From assembly GCA_013694885.1 (NCBI GenBank), contig JACDBO010000416.1, positions 1 through 12,541 of the forward strand: DNA of 12,541 bases. The letters are read 5' to 3'. The notes beneath the pieces are model-generated. The model ran no database searches. It was not told where the DNA came from and saw only the letters and a program-made list of their open reading frames with translations. A program made the position numbers and the translations under genes. Of this stretch, positions 1 to 7,989 are shown piece by piece. Each line of letters begins with the position of its first letter. Position 1 is the first letter of the stretch. This DNA comes from Chloroflexia bacterium. GTDB lineage: Bacteria; Chloroflexota; Chloroflexia; Thermomicrobiales; UBA6265.

Positions 1-50
1 GAATGACGGTGGTCGGCACAGCCGACTACATCCACCGAATTCCGCAAGAC
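1..50. repeat. Partial copy of an interspersed repeat (3' half)
   Basis: The first 50 bases align without gaps to 10317-10366; I count 34 of 50 identical positions. Both begin GAATGAC and end with a conserved ATTCCG then GAC block. In the copy near 10.3 kb, GAATGAC is the right arm of a small hairpin, so this stretch is probably the 3' half of a second copy cut by the window edge. Within it, GTCGGC and GCCGAC (12-17 and 21-26) form a 6-bp stem with a 3-base loop. No gene overlaps it. Confidence 0.5.
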
Positions 51-86
51 TTCGACAACGCGCATCATCACCCATTCCCCCGTCGC

Positions 87-116
87 TTGACGGTGACAAT
101 CTGGCAATGGTAGGGT
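87..116 (+). promoter_or_regulatory. Candidate sigma-70-type promoter of the amidase gene
   Basis: TTGACG at 87-92 matches five of six bases of the -35 consensus. TAGGGT at 111-116, 18 bases downstream, is a weak -10 that keeps the first T, the A and the last T. The predicted transcript would start near 123. That lies downstream of the GTG at 115 and agrees with translation starting at 193. The -10 is poor, so the assignment is tentative. Confidence 0.4.
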
Positions 117-126
117 GTACGTACAC
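115..126. promoter_or_regulatory. Perfect 12-bp palindrome, candidate operator
   Basis: GTGTACGTACAC is its own reverse complement. It touches the proposed -10 element and covers the predicted transcription start, where a dimeric repressor would block initiation. No regulator gene is adjacent, and I cannot assign the site to a known family. Confidence 0.4.
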
Positions 127-192
127 TCCGCATCGGTCCCCGCCGACCCACGGGATAGCGTGGATGGTGCCACCTTGTCAGGGGACTACACC

Positions 193-2925
193 GTGCGGAC
201 ACCCGCTTCCATCGCCGAGATCGACCTTTGCCGCGCTCGTCTCAATCGCCGGGCCGTGCTCAAGGCAACGGCGGCCTTCACCGCGATGGCGGCCACCGGC
301 GGTCTGGTGGGTTCCCGCGCCAAGGCCGACGGTGGATCGTCGCGCGCGATGGAGTGGCACGAGGCGACCTCCGTCAGCGGCGCATCGACCGACACAAACA
401 CGATAGGCTTCGCGTCCGATTTTCCGTTCACGGCGGTTGCCCCGCATTGGAGCGGGGAAGTGGACTTCCCGGCCTGCGTCGAGCTCAGCGTCAGCGACGA
501 AGGAGAAAAGTTCTCGACGCCGGTTGTGGTCGGACCGTCCGCCGCCGACGCCGGTCCGCCGGATCGGGACGGCCGCGTCTTCGGCGGTCTGACGCTGACG
601 CGCTCCGGGCGGTTCGTGCGCTATCGGACCATGGATGCCGATGGCAACCCGGCGCGGATCCCCGACCTCGTCTTTACGTGCATCGACGCTAGTGGCGGTC
701 AGGTCGGGGCAGCGGTGGCGCCGCCATCGTTCCAAGCCGCCGCCACCCGCCCACCGATCATCTCACGCGCGGAGTGGGGCGCCGGTCTGGCCTACGGCGG
801 CAAGGATCGCGGTCGGGAGGAGTGGCCGCCCGGCTTCCAGACGGTGCGGCACATCATCGTCCATCATTCCGAGACGCCGAGTTTCCGCGATCCCCTCGTC
901 GAGATCCGGTCGATCCACTACTACCACGCGATCACGCGGGGTTGGGGCGATATTGGCTACAACTATCTCGTCGACTTCATGGGCAACGTCTATGAGGGAC
1001 GAGTCGGTGGCGAGAACGCCATCGGCGGTCATGCCTATCAGTATGCCCACGGCAGCGCCGGCATCTGCTGCATGGGGGATTTTTCGAGCGCGACCGCCAC
1101 ACCGGAAGCTCTGGCCGGGTTGATCTGGATCAGCGCCTGGGCTGGTCGCAATCTCGACCCGCTCGGACGGTCCGATTTCCACGAGGCGCCGAACCTGCCG
1201 ACGATCTGCGCGCACCGCGACGTCAATTCCAGCGCCTGCCCCGGTGACGCGCTCTACGGCGACCTGGACGACTTGCGCCGGGCGGTGGCCGAGGTGCTGG
1301 CCAGCGGGAACGCGCCGATCCCCGATCCGGGCTACGTCGCTGGTGATGTCGTCGAAGTCAATGTCGGCTCGGCCAACCTAAGGACCGGTCCGGGTACAGG
1401 ATTTCGGATCAGCGCCCGGCTCCCGAGTGGCACGGTCATGTCGGTGGTGGATGGACCGACGACGGTGGGTGGGTACACCTGGTACCGGCTCCGTGGCGCC
1501 GCTGGCGAGGGCTGGGCGGCCACGACCGTCATCTCGCCGAGTGATGCGGTGCCGCCGATCCGCGCCTTCGGCCGCGGCGATCGCGTGTTCGTGAATACTG
1601 ATGCGCTGAACCTGCGGACGAAACCCGCGCTGGGCGCCGCCGTGCGGGCGACGATGCCGAACAACGCGACCGCGGAAGTCCTGTCCGGTCCGAGCGCCGC
1701 GAACGGGTTCAACTGGTATCGCATCCAGAGCGACTATGGGACAGGCTGGGCCGTCGAGCAGTATCTCTCCTCGCGGAGTGGCGGGAGCACATCTCGCTTT
1801 TCGCGCGGCGACGCGGTCGAGGTCGCCACCGACCGGCTGAACCTGCGCACCGCCGCCAGCGTCAACGCGGCGGCCATCGCCGTCCTGGCGACGGGAACGC
1901 GGGCCTCGGTGATCGGCGGACCACGCACGGCGGATGGATACACCTGGCTCCAGCTCCAATCGCCCGCCGGTTCCGGTTGGGCGGTAGAGAGCTACCTGCG
2001 AGGGGCACGGGCGGCACCGGCACCGGCGGCGCGGTTTCGGCGCGGCGAGACGGTCGCTGTCGATACCGATACCTTGAACCTGCGTTCCGGTCCCGGCACC
2101 GGTGCCGATGTCATCGCGCGCCTGCCCACCGGCACGCGCGGCAAAATCCTCGACGGACCGAAGCAAGCGAGTGGTTTCGCATGGTATCGCCTCTCGACCC
2201 GATTGGGGAACGGCTGGTGCGTGGAGACGTACCTGACCGATAGCGCCGGAGCCGGTGAGTTCGCCGCGGGCGACAACGTCGCCGTCGACACTGATGCGCT
2301 GAAACTGCGCCGCTCGCCCGGGAGCGGCGGTGCGGTGCTGGCGGTGATGCTCACGGGCACCACCGGTGTCGTCCTCGATGGGCCGCGGGCCAGCGGCGGG
2401 CTGAGCTGGTACCGGATCAGGACGGCACAGGGGAGCGGCTGGTGCGCCGGGCGCTACCTCGCGAAGGCGGCTGCCGCCGCGGCGGCGAGTCGGAAGGGCG
2501 ACCAGATGATGGTCACCTCCGACGGACTCCGGCTGCGCGCATCCCCACGACTCAGCGCGAGCGTGCTGGCGGCGCTGCCGCAAGGCCGGCAGGCGGCGGT
2601 GGTCGATGGACCGCGTTCCGCCGATGGCTATACGTGGCTGCGGATCGACACCCGCGAGGGCCGGGGGTGGTGCGTCGCGGAGTACTTGAGGCGCACCGGC
2701 AGAAGCGGCCCTGTGGTCGGTTCTCGAGTGCGGGTCATCGACGGTCAGCTCAACATGCGCGCTGGACCGGGACTCGCACGGAGCATCGTCGCCGTGCTCC
2801 CCGACCGGGCAGTACTCGAAGTGGTGGCTGGGGCACGACGCGCGGACGGTCAGGTCTGGTGGAAGGTATCCAGCAGCCGGTACGGGACCGGATGGGTCGC
2901 CGCCGCGTTTTTGGGGACGGCTTGA
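193..2925 (+). CDS. Tat-exported PGRP/amidase_2 N-acetylmuramoyl-L-alanine amidase with seven SH3-like modules
   Basis: Likely cuts the amide bond between N-acetylmuramic acid and the stem peptide of peptidoglycan, outside the membrane. GTG 193 is preferred because AGGGGA (180-185) lies 7 bases upstream and it gives a normal Tat signal; a longer frame opens at GTG 115. Residues 17-44 carry a twin arginine (NRRAVLK), a hydrophobic stretch and an Ala-rich end with a plausible AKA cleavage site. Residues about 50-165 form an unassigned beta-rich region. The amidase domain spans about 186-367; H224, H341 and C349 sit at the zinc-ligand positions known from T7 lysozyme/PGRP amidases, with the same 8-residue His-Cys spacing. 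From 1333 to the end there are seven modules of 74-79 residues, most with an L-N-L-R-like motif, then DGP or similar, then W-Y/L-R, then GWxxxxYL. Such SH3 modules usually bind wall material. Length 910 aa. Domain call firm; substrate inferred. Confidence 0.9.
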   Translation: MRTPASIAEIDLCRARLNRRAVLKATAAFTAMAATGGLVGSRAKADGGSSRAMEWHEATSVSGASTDTNTIGFASDFPFTAVAPHWSGEVDFPACVELSVSDEGEKFSTPVVVGPSAADAGPPDRDGRVFGGLTLTRSGRFVRYRTMDADGNPARIPDLVFTCIDASGGQVGAAVAPPSFQAAATRPPIISRAEWGAGLAYGGKDRGREEWPPGFQTVRHIIVHHSETPSFRDPLVEIRSIHYYHAITRGWGDIGYNYLVDFMGNVYEGRVGGENAIGGHAYQYAHGSAGICCMGDFSSATATPEALAGLIWISAWAGRNLDPLGRSDFHEAPNLPTICAHRDVNSSACPGDALYGDLDDLRRAVAEVLASGNAPIPDPGYVAGDVVEVNVGSANLRTGPGTGFRISARLPSGTVMSVVDGPTTVGGYTWYRLRGAAGEGWAATTVISPSDAVPPIRAFGRGDRVFVNTDALNLRTKPALGAAVRATMPNNATAEVLSGPSAANGFNWYRIQSDYGTGWAVEQYLSSRSGGSTSRFSRGDAVEVATDRLNLRTAASVNAAAIAVLATGTRASVIGGPRTADGYTWLQLQSPAGSGWAVESYLRGARAAPAPAARFRRGETVAVDTDTLNLRSGPGTGADVIARLPTGTRGKILDGPKQASGFAWYRLSTRLGNGWCVETYLTDSAGAGEFAAGDNVAVDTDALKLRRSPGSGGAVLAVMLTGTTGVVLDGPRASGGLSWYRIRTAQGSGWCAGRYLAKAAAAAAASRKGDQMMVTSDGLRLRASPRLSASVLAALPQGRQAAVVDGPRSADGYTWLRIDTREGRGWCVAEYLRRTGRSGPVVGSRVRVIDGQLNMRAGPGLARSIVAVLPDRAVLEVVAGARRADGQVWWKVSSSRYGTGWVAAAFLGTA
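1333..2922 (+). repeat. Seven tandem SH3-like modules encoded in the amidase gene
   Basis: Module starts fall at about 1333, 1567, 1798, 2035, 2260, 2488 and 2710, with steps of 234, 231, 237, 225, 228 and 222 bases. Each encodes a GD.V.V start, the NLR-type motif, a DGP-type turn and a GW....YL end. Modules 4-6 share GWC, giving a cysteine at the same place in three consecutive units that the others lack. The protein repeat is clear but the DNA copies have diverged, so this is an old expansion, not a recent tandem duplication. Confidence 0.85.
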
Positions 2926-2950
2926 GGCCGGCGCTGAGGAAGGCATCTCG

Positions 2951-2980
2951 TTGCAGCGATCGGCGGTGGGCGCGTATAGT
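2951..2980 (+). promoter_or_regulatory. Candidate promoter of the rplI-dnaB-dnaD-dnaI cluster
   Basis: TTGCAG at 2951-2956 and TATAGT at 2975-2980 are separated by 18 bases; the -10 matches five of six consensus bases and the -35 four of six. It lies just after the amidase stop, so rplI need not depend on the amidase promoter. The transcript would start near 2987, leaving a leader of about 115 bases. Confidence 0.6.
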
Positions 2981-2995
2981 TGGGCGGAGTTGATG

Positions 2996-3040
2996 ACCCG
3001 TCCGCCCCCGCGGTGCGCAGACGCCGTAGCGGTGACGGGT
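2996..3040 (+). promoter_or_regulatory. Structured leader of rplI
   Basis: ACCCGTC (2996-3002) pairs perfectly with GACGGGT (3034-3040). Inside, CGGTG and CGCCG (3011-3015 and 3022-3026) can close a 6-base loop, CGCAGA. The structure lies between the candidate promoter and the rplI ribosome binding site, where ribosomal-protein autoregulatory leaders are found. It matches no leader family I can name, so any role is inferred. Confidence 0.35.
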
Positions 3041-3100
3041 GTTTGTGTTGGGTAGCGTTGAGGCGTTCGCGCCATCCCTCCCGCTGGAAGGCAGTCATTC

Positions 3101-3637
3101 ATGAGAATCGTGCTCCGCAAGGATGTGCCAAAACTCGGTGAGGCCGGCTCGGTCCAGACCGTCGCCAATGGTTATGGCCGCAATTACCTGATCCCGCAGG
3201 GTCTCGCGGTCCTCGCCACGACGGGCGAGCTGAAGACCGCGGCCACGAACCAGGCAATGAAGGAACGCAAAATCGCGCGTCAGGAGAATCAGCTCCAGGC
3301 GCTGGCGGACAAGATCAATGGCCAGCGGATGACGTTCGTGGCGCGGGCTGGCGAGCAAGGGCGGCTCTACGGGTCGGTCACGGCCGGCGACATCGCGGAG
3401 CGCCTGGCTGGCCAAGTCGGTGAGGCGATCGACCGGCGCCGCATTCAGCTCGACGACCCGCTCCGCACGGTGGGCGAGCACAAAATCGTCCTCCATCTGG
3501 TGGGCCGGTTGCGACCAGAGATCACTGTCGTGGTCGAGGGCGAGCAGGTAGACGGGACGACCGAGGCGGCCGCGCCAGCCGCACCCTCCCCGGCCGAGAG
3601 CGAGGACGAGACGGCGGAGCCAGACGGCTCGAGCTAA
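3101..3637 (+). CDS. rplI: 50S ribosomal protein bL9
   Basis: bL9 binds 23S rRNA near the L1 stalk base and helps hold the reading frame. The start is ATG 3101 with GGAAGG about 9 bases upstream. The N-terminal RNA-binding domain has the family signature NGYGRNYLIP at residues 23-32. A charged connecting helix follows (about 45-75), then the C-terminal domain (to about 150). The remaining residues form an Ala/Pro/Glu/Asp-rich tail that makes the protein 178 aa, longer than the usual near 150. rplI is commonly followed by dnaB in bacteria, as here, but the rpsF-ssb-rpsR genes that often precede it are not directly upstream. Identification is secure; the function of the acidic tail is unknown. 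Confidence 0.97.
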   Translation: MRIVLRKDVPKLGEAGSVQTVANGYGRNYLIPQGLAVLATTGELKTAATNQAMKERKIARQENQLQALADKINGQRMTFVARAGEQGRLYGSVTAGDIAERLAGQVGEAIDRRRIQLDDPLRTVGEHKIVLHLVGRLRPEITVVVEGEQVDGTTEAAAPAAPSPAESEDETAEPDGSS

Positions 3638-3655
3638 CGTTGGCCGGGCGGCCGC

Positions 3656-3710
3656 GATGCGGCGTCCGGTCTCTTTCAGCGGATAGCCGCCCCCGCCGGC
3701 CCGTCGCATC
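3656..3710 (+). promoter_or_regulatory. Nested hairpin in the rplI-dnaB spacer
   Basis: 3656-3664 pairs with 3702-3710 over 9 bp with one G-U. Inside, CCGG 3666-3669 can pair with CCGG 3696-3699, and GCGG 3679-3682 with CCGC 3687-3690. The outer stem ends one base before the dnaB Shine-Dalgarno AGAGGGAG (3711-3718). There is no T-run, so it is not a classical terminator. It may lower dnaB expression relative to rplI by partial attenuation, RNA processing or ribosome access (inference). Confidence 0.4.
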
Positions 3711-3726
3711 AGAGGGAGCCCTCTGT

Positions 3727-5067
<1,341 letters not shown>

Positions 5068-5072
5068 GACCG

Positions 5073-5756
5073 ATGACCTCCGACGAGGCGCGCACCGGCG
5101 AGCGGCGGTTCCCCGGCTTCCTGGTGGCGACGACGCCGACGGTCGCGATCCCGCTCCCGTTCTTCACCGACGTGCTGCCGAATATCCGAAATCTCGAAGA
5201 GCTGCACGTCACGCTGGCCGTGTTCCGCCAGGCCAGCGAAGGCGGCGGCCTCGATGCGCCGCTGGCGGAGCGGGCGATCTTCCGCGACCGGCTGCTGCGC
5301 CAAGCCCTGCATCGCGAGGGCAGCCCGCGCGAGCCGCGCGATCGGATCGCCGGTGGGCTCGATCTGGCTGTCGCCCGCGGTACCCTGCTCCGCTTCACGG
5401 CCACCGCCGGGCGTCGCCAGCAGAGCTGGTACTATGTCAACACGGCGGTCAACAGGGCAGCCGTGTCGGCGATGGCCGAAGGGTTGGCGCCGCCACCGGC
5501 GGTGCTTTGGGACGAGGAGATTGCCCCCCGCATTCAGGTCGACCGGCCCAACCTGTTCCGCCTCTATGAGCAGAATATCGGCCCGCTGACGCCGTTGCTC
5601 GCCGATCGGATGATCCATGCGATGGAGGAGTACCCTGTCGATTGGATCGAGGAGGCCATCGAAGAGTCGGTGGCGTATAACAAGCGGAGTTGGCGCTACA
5701 TTCAGCGCATTCTGGAACAGTGGATGGCTCAGGGTCGAGCTGGCCGCGAGTCGTAA
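5073..5756 (+). CDS. DnaD-like replication initiation protein
   Basis: Probable helicase-loading cofactor of the DnaD/DnaB(Bsu) family. Residues about 10-125 look like a winged-helix N-terminal region (LPFFTDVLPNIRNLEELHVT, then an ARGTLL segment). Residues 160-217 match the all-helical DnaD C-terminal domain (DDBH2), running from NLFRLYEQNIGPLTP to the YIQRILEQW end that carries the family's YxxxI-type motif. ATG 5073 is favoured because GAGGG at 5059-5063 sits 9 bases upstream. ATG 5064 would overlap the dnaB stop as ATGA, but the same GAGGG would abut it. Product 227 aa. It lies between dnaB and an AAA+ loader, and this context supports the role strongly. In Bacillus, DnaD binds DnaA and remodels DNA before helicase loading; transfer of that role to this lineage is inference. 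Confidence 0.85.
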   Translation: MTSDEARTGERRFPGFLVATTPTVAIPLPFFTDVLPNIRNLEELHVTLAVFRQASEGGGLDAPLAERAIFRDRLLRQALHREGSPREPRDRIAGGLDLAVARGTLLRFTATAGRRQQSWYYVNTAVNRAAVSAMAEGLAPPPAVLWDEEIAPRIQVDRPNLFRLYEQNIGPLTPLLADRMIHAMEEYPVDWIEEAIEESVAYNKRSWRYIQRILEQWMAQGRAGRES

Positions 5757-5768
5757 GGACCGGTAGTC

Positions 5769-6569
5769 ATGAAACGAATTGGCGATGTCGTGCGCGCGAT
5801 GCCGATTCCTCCACCGAAAAACGGCACCAACGGTCAGATCCGGATCACCCGCCGGGAGACGGTGCAGTGCCCGATCTGCCAGGACGCTGGCTACCTGCGC
5901 GCCGAGGTCCCGGTCGGCCATCCCTCGTTCGGGCGTCTCTTCGCCTGCGAGTGCAAGCGCCACGATCAGGATGAGCGGCACGCCGAAGAGTTGCGCCGGC
6001 TCTCGAACCTCGATGCGTTCGTCGAGCAGACGTTCGACGACTTCGACCTCAGCATCGACGGCGTGACGGAAGCGCACCGGGCCGCGCTCGACTTTGCCGA
6101 CGAACCCGCCCATCGCTGGCTCTTCCTCTCCGGCCCTTGTGGTGTCGGCAAGACACACCTGGCGGTGGCGATCGCCAAACATGCCATGCGCTGGCACCAG
6201 ATGCAGGTCTATTTTGCCGTGGTTCCCGATCTGCTCGACCACCTTCGCGCCACGTTCGATCCCCGCTCCGGTACGGCGTACGACGAGCGCTTCTCCCTGA
6301 TCCGGTCCGCCCAGCTGCTGGTCCTCGATGATCTTGGGACCGAGAATGCGACGCCGTGGGCGAAGGAGAAGCTCTATCAGATCATCAACTATCGCTACAG
6401 CGAGCAGATGCCGACGGTGATCACCTCCAACGCCGACCAGCGCAAGGTGGATGACCGGATCATGTCGCGGATTCTCGATCACCGGCTGACCCAGTACGTC
6501 GAGATCGACGCCGAGGATTTCCGACGCCCGGGCGAGCCACGTCGTGCCCGCCGACCCCGCCGCCTCTAA
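5769..6569 (+). CDS. DnaI/DnaC-like AAA+ helicase loader with N-terminal zinc site
   Basis: Likely ATPase that loads the DnaB ring onto origin DNA. ATG 5769 has AAGGA (5755-5759) 9 bases upstream, overlapping the previous gene's stop, which indicates translational linkage. Cysteines C34 and C37 (CPIC) and C60 and C62 (CEC) form a probable zinc site in the N-terminal region, like the helicase-binding domain of DnaI. The AAA+ core has Walker A GPCGVGKT (122-129, K128), Walker B LLVLDDLG (D187, D188), sensor-1 TVITSN (N221) and a SRILDHRL segment with a candidate arginine finger R234. The C-terminus is strongly basic (RRARRPRRL), possibly contacting DNA. Product 266 aa. Related IstB-type transposon ATPases share the fold, but no transposase is near and dnaB is in the same operon, so the loader role is preferred. 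Confidence 0.88.
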   Translation: MKRIGDVVRAMPIPPPKNGTNGQIRITRRETVQCPICQDAGYLRAEVPVGHPSFGRLFACECKRHDQDERHAEELRRLSNLDAFVEQTFDDFDLSIDGVTEAHRAALDFADEPAHRWLFLSGPCGVGKTHLAVAIAKHAMRWHQMQVYFAVVPDLLDHLRATFDPRSGTAYDERFSLIRSAQLLVLDDLGTENATPWAKEKLYQIINYRYSEQMPTVITSNADQRKVDDRIMSRILDHRLTQYVEIDAEDFRRPGEPRRARRPRRL

Positions 6570-6691
6570 AATGAAACGCGCCGAGTTCTGCCTTGGTGCT
6601 CGTGAGATTCGCGAGCGGTTCTCACTCGCCCTGGACACGGTTAAGATGGACAACCGCGGCACCTACTGATAGCGCGGTGTCGCTATGCTCC

Positions 6692-6722
6692 TTGTACACC
6701 GAACCAGCGGCCAGCCTAGTAT
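6692..6722 (+). promoter_or_regulatory. Weak candidate promoter of the dehydrogenase gene
   Basis: TTGTAC (6692-6697) and TAGTAT (6717-6722) lie 19 bases apart inside the 282-base gap 6570-6851. The gap also holds GTGAGA/TCTCAC arms at 6602-6607 and 6620-6625, which could form a 6-bp stem after the loader gene; no T-run follows. Otherwise I see no RNA gene or convincing ORF there. Spacing is long, so confidence is low. Confidence 0.3.
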
Positions 6723-6851
6723 GCTCGCGCTGTTCCTGGTCCCCAAATTCGACGAGAAGATTCCAATGTCCCGATCATCACGCCCACGTCGGACTGTCTG
6801 ACTCGATGAGCGAACAACAAGCACATACGTGCTCTCAAAGCAGGAGTTCTC

Positions 6852-7832
6852 ATGAAAGCGATGGTCTACACAACGTACGGATCACCAGATGTTCTTCAGC
6901 TCAAAGAGGTGGAAAAACCTGCGCCCACGGACGATGAGGTACTGATCAAGGTCCAGGCAGCATCCGTCAATAGATCTGATTGGGAGGGACTGATCGGCAA
7001 ACCGTTGTATGCCCGCATAGGGGGACTTCGAAAACCACGGCGCCAGATCCTTGGATCGGACATAGCCGGTCGAGTTGAAGCGGTTGGCAAAAACATCAGG
7101 CGGTTTCAACCAGGGGTTGAGGTGTTTGGGCTCCTGTGGGGATATAAGGGCGGCTTTGCCGAGTATGTCTGCAGGCGTGAACGAGCCTTGGCGCTGAAAC
7201 CAGCCAGTATGACATTCGAGGAGGTAGCGGCCATCCCGCAAGCGGGAGTGATCGCCCTGCAAGGGATTCGCGATAAAGGACAGGTTCAGCCGGGGCAACA
7301 GCTCTTGATTAATGGCGCGGGCGGAGGCGGCGGTACGTTTGCGGTGCAGCTTGCCAAACTCTTTGGGGCTGAAGTGACCGGGGTGGATAATACCGCCAAG
7401 CTGGACTTTATGCGCTCGCTTGGCGCCGACCACGTCATTGATTACAGCCGGGAAGATTTCACCAGGGATGGAAACCAGTATGACCTGATACTCGATCTTA
7501 TCGGGCATCGTTCGGTGTTCGCCTACAAGCGGGCGCTCAAGCCCAATGGACGTTACTTCTTCGTCGGAGGCTCTGTACCCACACTTTTCCAGATTCTACT
7601 ACTGGGACCATTGATGAGACGAACCACCGGCAAGAACATGCGCATCCTGGCGGTTCAACCAAACCTGGAGGACCTGGTCGCTATAACGGAGCTTTGTGAA
7701 GCTGGCAACGTCGTCCCTTTCATTGACAGGCGGTATCCGTTGCGTGAGGTTCCCGAAGCGCTCCGATATCTTGGAGAAGGACACGCCAAGGGAAAAGTAG
7801 TAATAACCCTGGAACATAACGAAACAATCTGA
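6852..7832 (+). CDS. Zinc-independent MDR-family NAD(P)-dependent dehydrogenase / quinone-oxidoreductase-like protein
   Basis: Medium-chain dehydrogenase/reductase; the family transfers hydride between NAD(P)H and a quinone, enone or aldehyde, and the substrate here cannot be told. ATG 6852 has AGGAG at 6842-6846, 5 bases upstream. The N-terminal GroES-like domain covers about 1-120. The position that carries the GHE catalytic-zinc motif in alcohol dehydrogenases reads GSDIAG (68-73), and the structural-zinc cysteines are absent, so the protein should be zinc-free. The Rossmann nucleotide loop is NGAGGGGGT (154-162). Length 326 aa is normal. Base use differs from neighbours: bases 6961-7020 have 31 of 60 G+C, against 41 of 60 for 4321-4380 in dnaB, and AT-rich codons such as ATA and AGA occur. 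It stands alone between two core operons, suggesting later acquisition. Confidence 0.85.
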   Translation: MKAMVYTTYGSPDVLQLKEVEKPAPTDDEVLIKVQAASVNRSDWEGLIGKPLYARIGGLRKPRRQILGSDIAGRVEAVGKNIRRFQPGVEVFGLLWGYKGGFAEYVCRRERALALKPASMTFEEVAAIPQAGVIALQGIRDKGQVQPGQQLLINGAGGGGGTFAVQLAKLFGAEVTGVDNTAKLDFMRSLGADHVIDYSREDFTRDGNQYDLILDLIGHRSVFAYKRALKPNGRYFFVGGSVPTLFQILLLGPLMRRTTGKNMRILAVQPNLEDLVAITELCEAGNVVPFIDRRYPLREVPEALRYLGEGHAKGKVVITLEHNETI

Positions 7833-7842
7833 CAAAGCGCCG

Positions 7843-7882
7843 CACCCGACCGCTAATCCGCCGTGCTTCATAGCGGTGGGTG
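7843..7882 (+). terminator. Hairpin after the dehydrogenase gene, possible terminator
   Basis: CACCC (7843-7847) and ACCGCT (7849-7854) pair with AGCGGT (7872-7877) and GGGTG (7878-7882). This gives 11 bp with a single bulged G and a 17-base loop. It begins 10 bases after the stop at 7832. There is no T-run, so termination would be imperfect or would need other factors. Confidence 0.35.
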
Positions 7883-7891
7883 AGTCTGGTC

Positions 7892-7937
7892 GATTCTCCA
7901 GAATCAAGAACCCGCGGCGCAGGGCCGGTGGTACACT
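7892..7937 (+). promoter_or_regulatory. Candidate cdaA promoter region with small palindrome
   Basis: TGGTACACT at 7929-7937 fits an extended -10 (TGn then TACACT); no good -35 is present at 17 bases. The transcript would begin near 7944, upstream of ATG 7990 but downstream of the earlier in-frame GTG 7876, which supports the shorter cdaA. An inverted repeat GATTCT-CC-AGAATC lies at 7892-7905, about 24 bases before the extended -10, where an activator or repressor could bind. Confidence 0.35.
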
Positions 7938-7989
7938 TCCCACTGCGTTCCGCACCCGCCCGCTGAACTCGTCGCTCCTGGTGCTCTCG

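Noticed and set aside
115..192. Earlier GTG start for the amidase
   Set aside because: It lies within the proposed promoter and palindrome, has no well-spaced ribosome site and adds a tail before the Tat signal.
3011..3026. Hexaloop hairpin in the rplI leader as an ANTAR target
   Set aside because: ANTAR targets are paired hairpins whose six-base loops begin with A and have G at position four; this loop is CGCAGA and stands alone.
1378..3168. 596-codon open frame on the minus strand under the amidase gene
   Set aside because: Long antisense frames are expected in GC-rich genes; its translation is Arg/Gly/Pro-rich with no domain, and the plus-strand frame has clear domains.
6571..6669. 32-residue ORF right after the loader gene (MKRAEFCLGAREIRERF start)
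   Set aside because: It has no ribosome binding site, no recognisable family and is too short to separate from chance.
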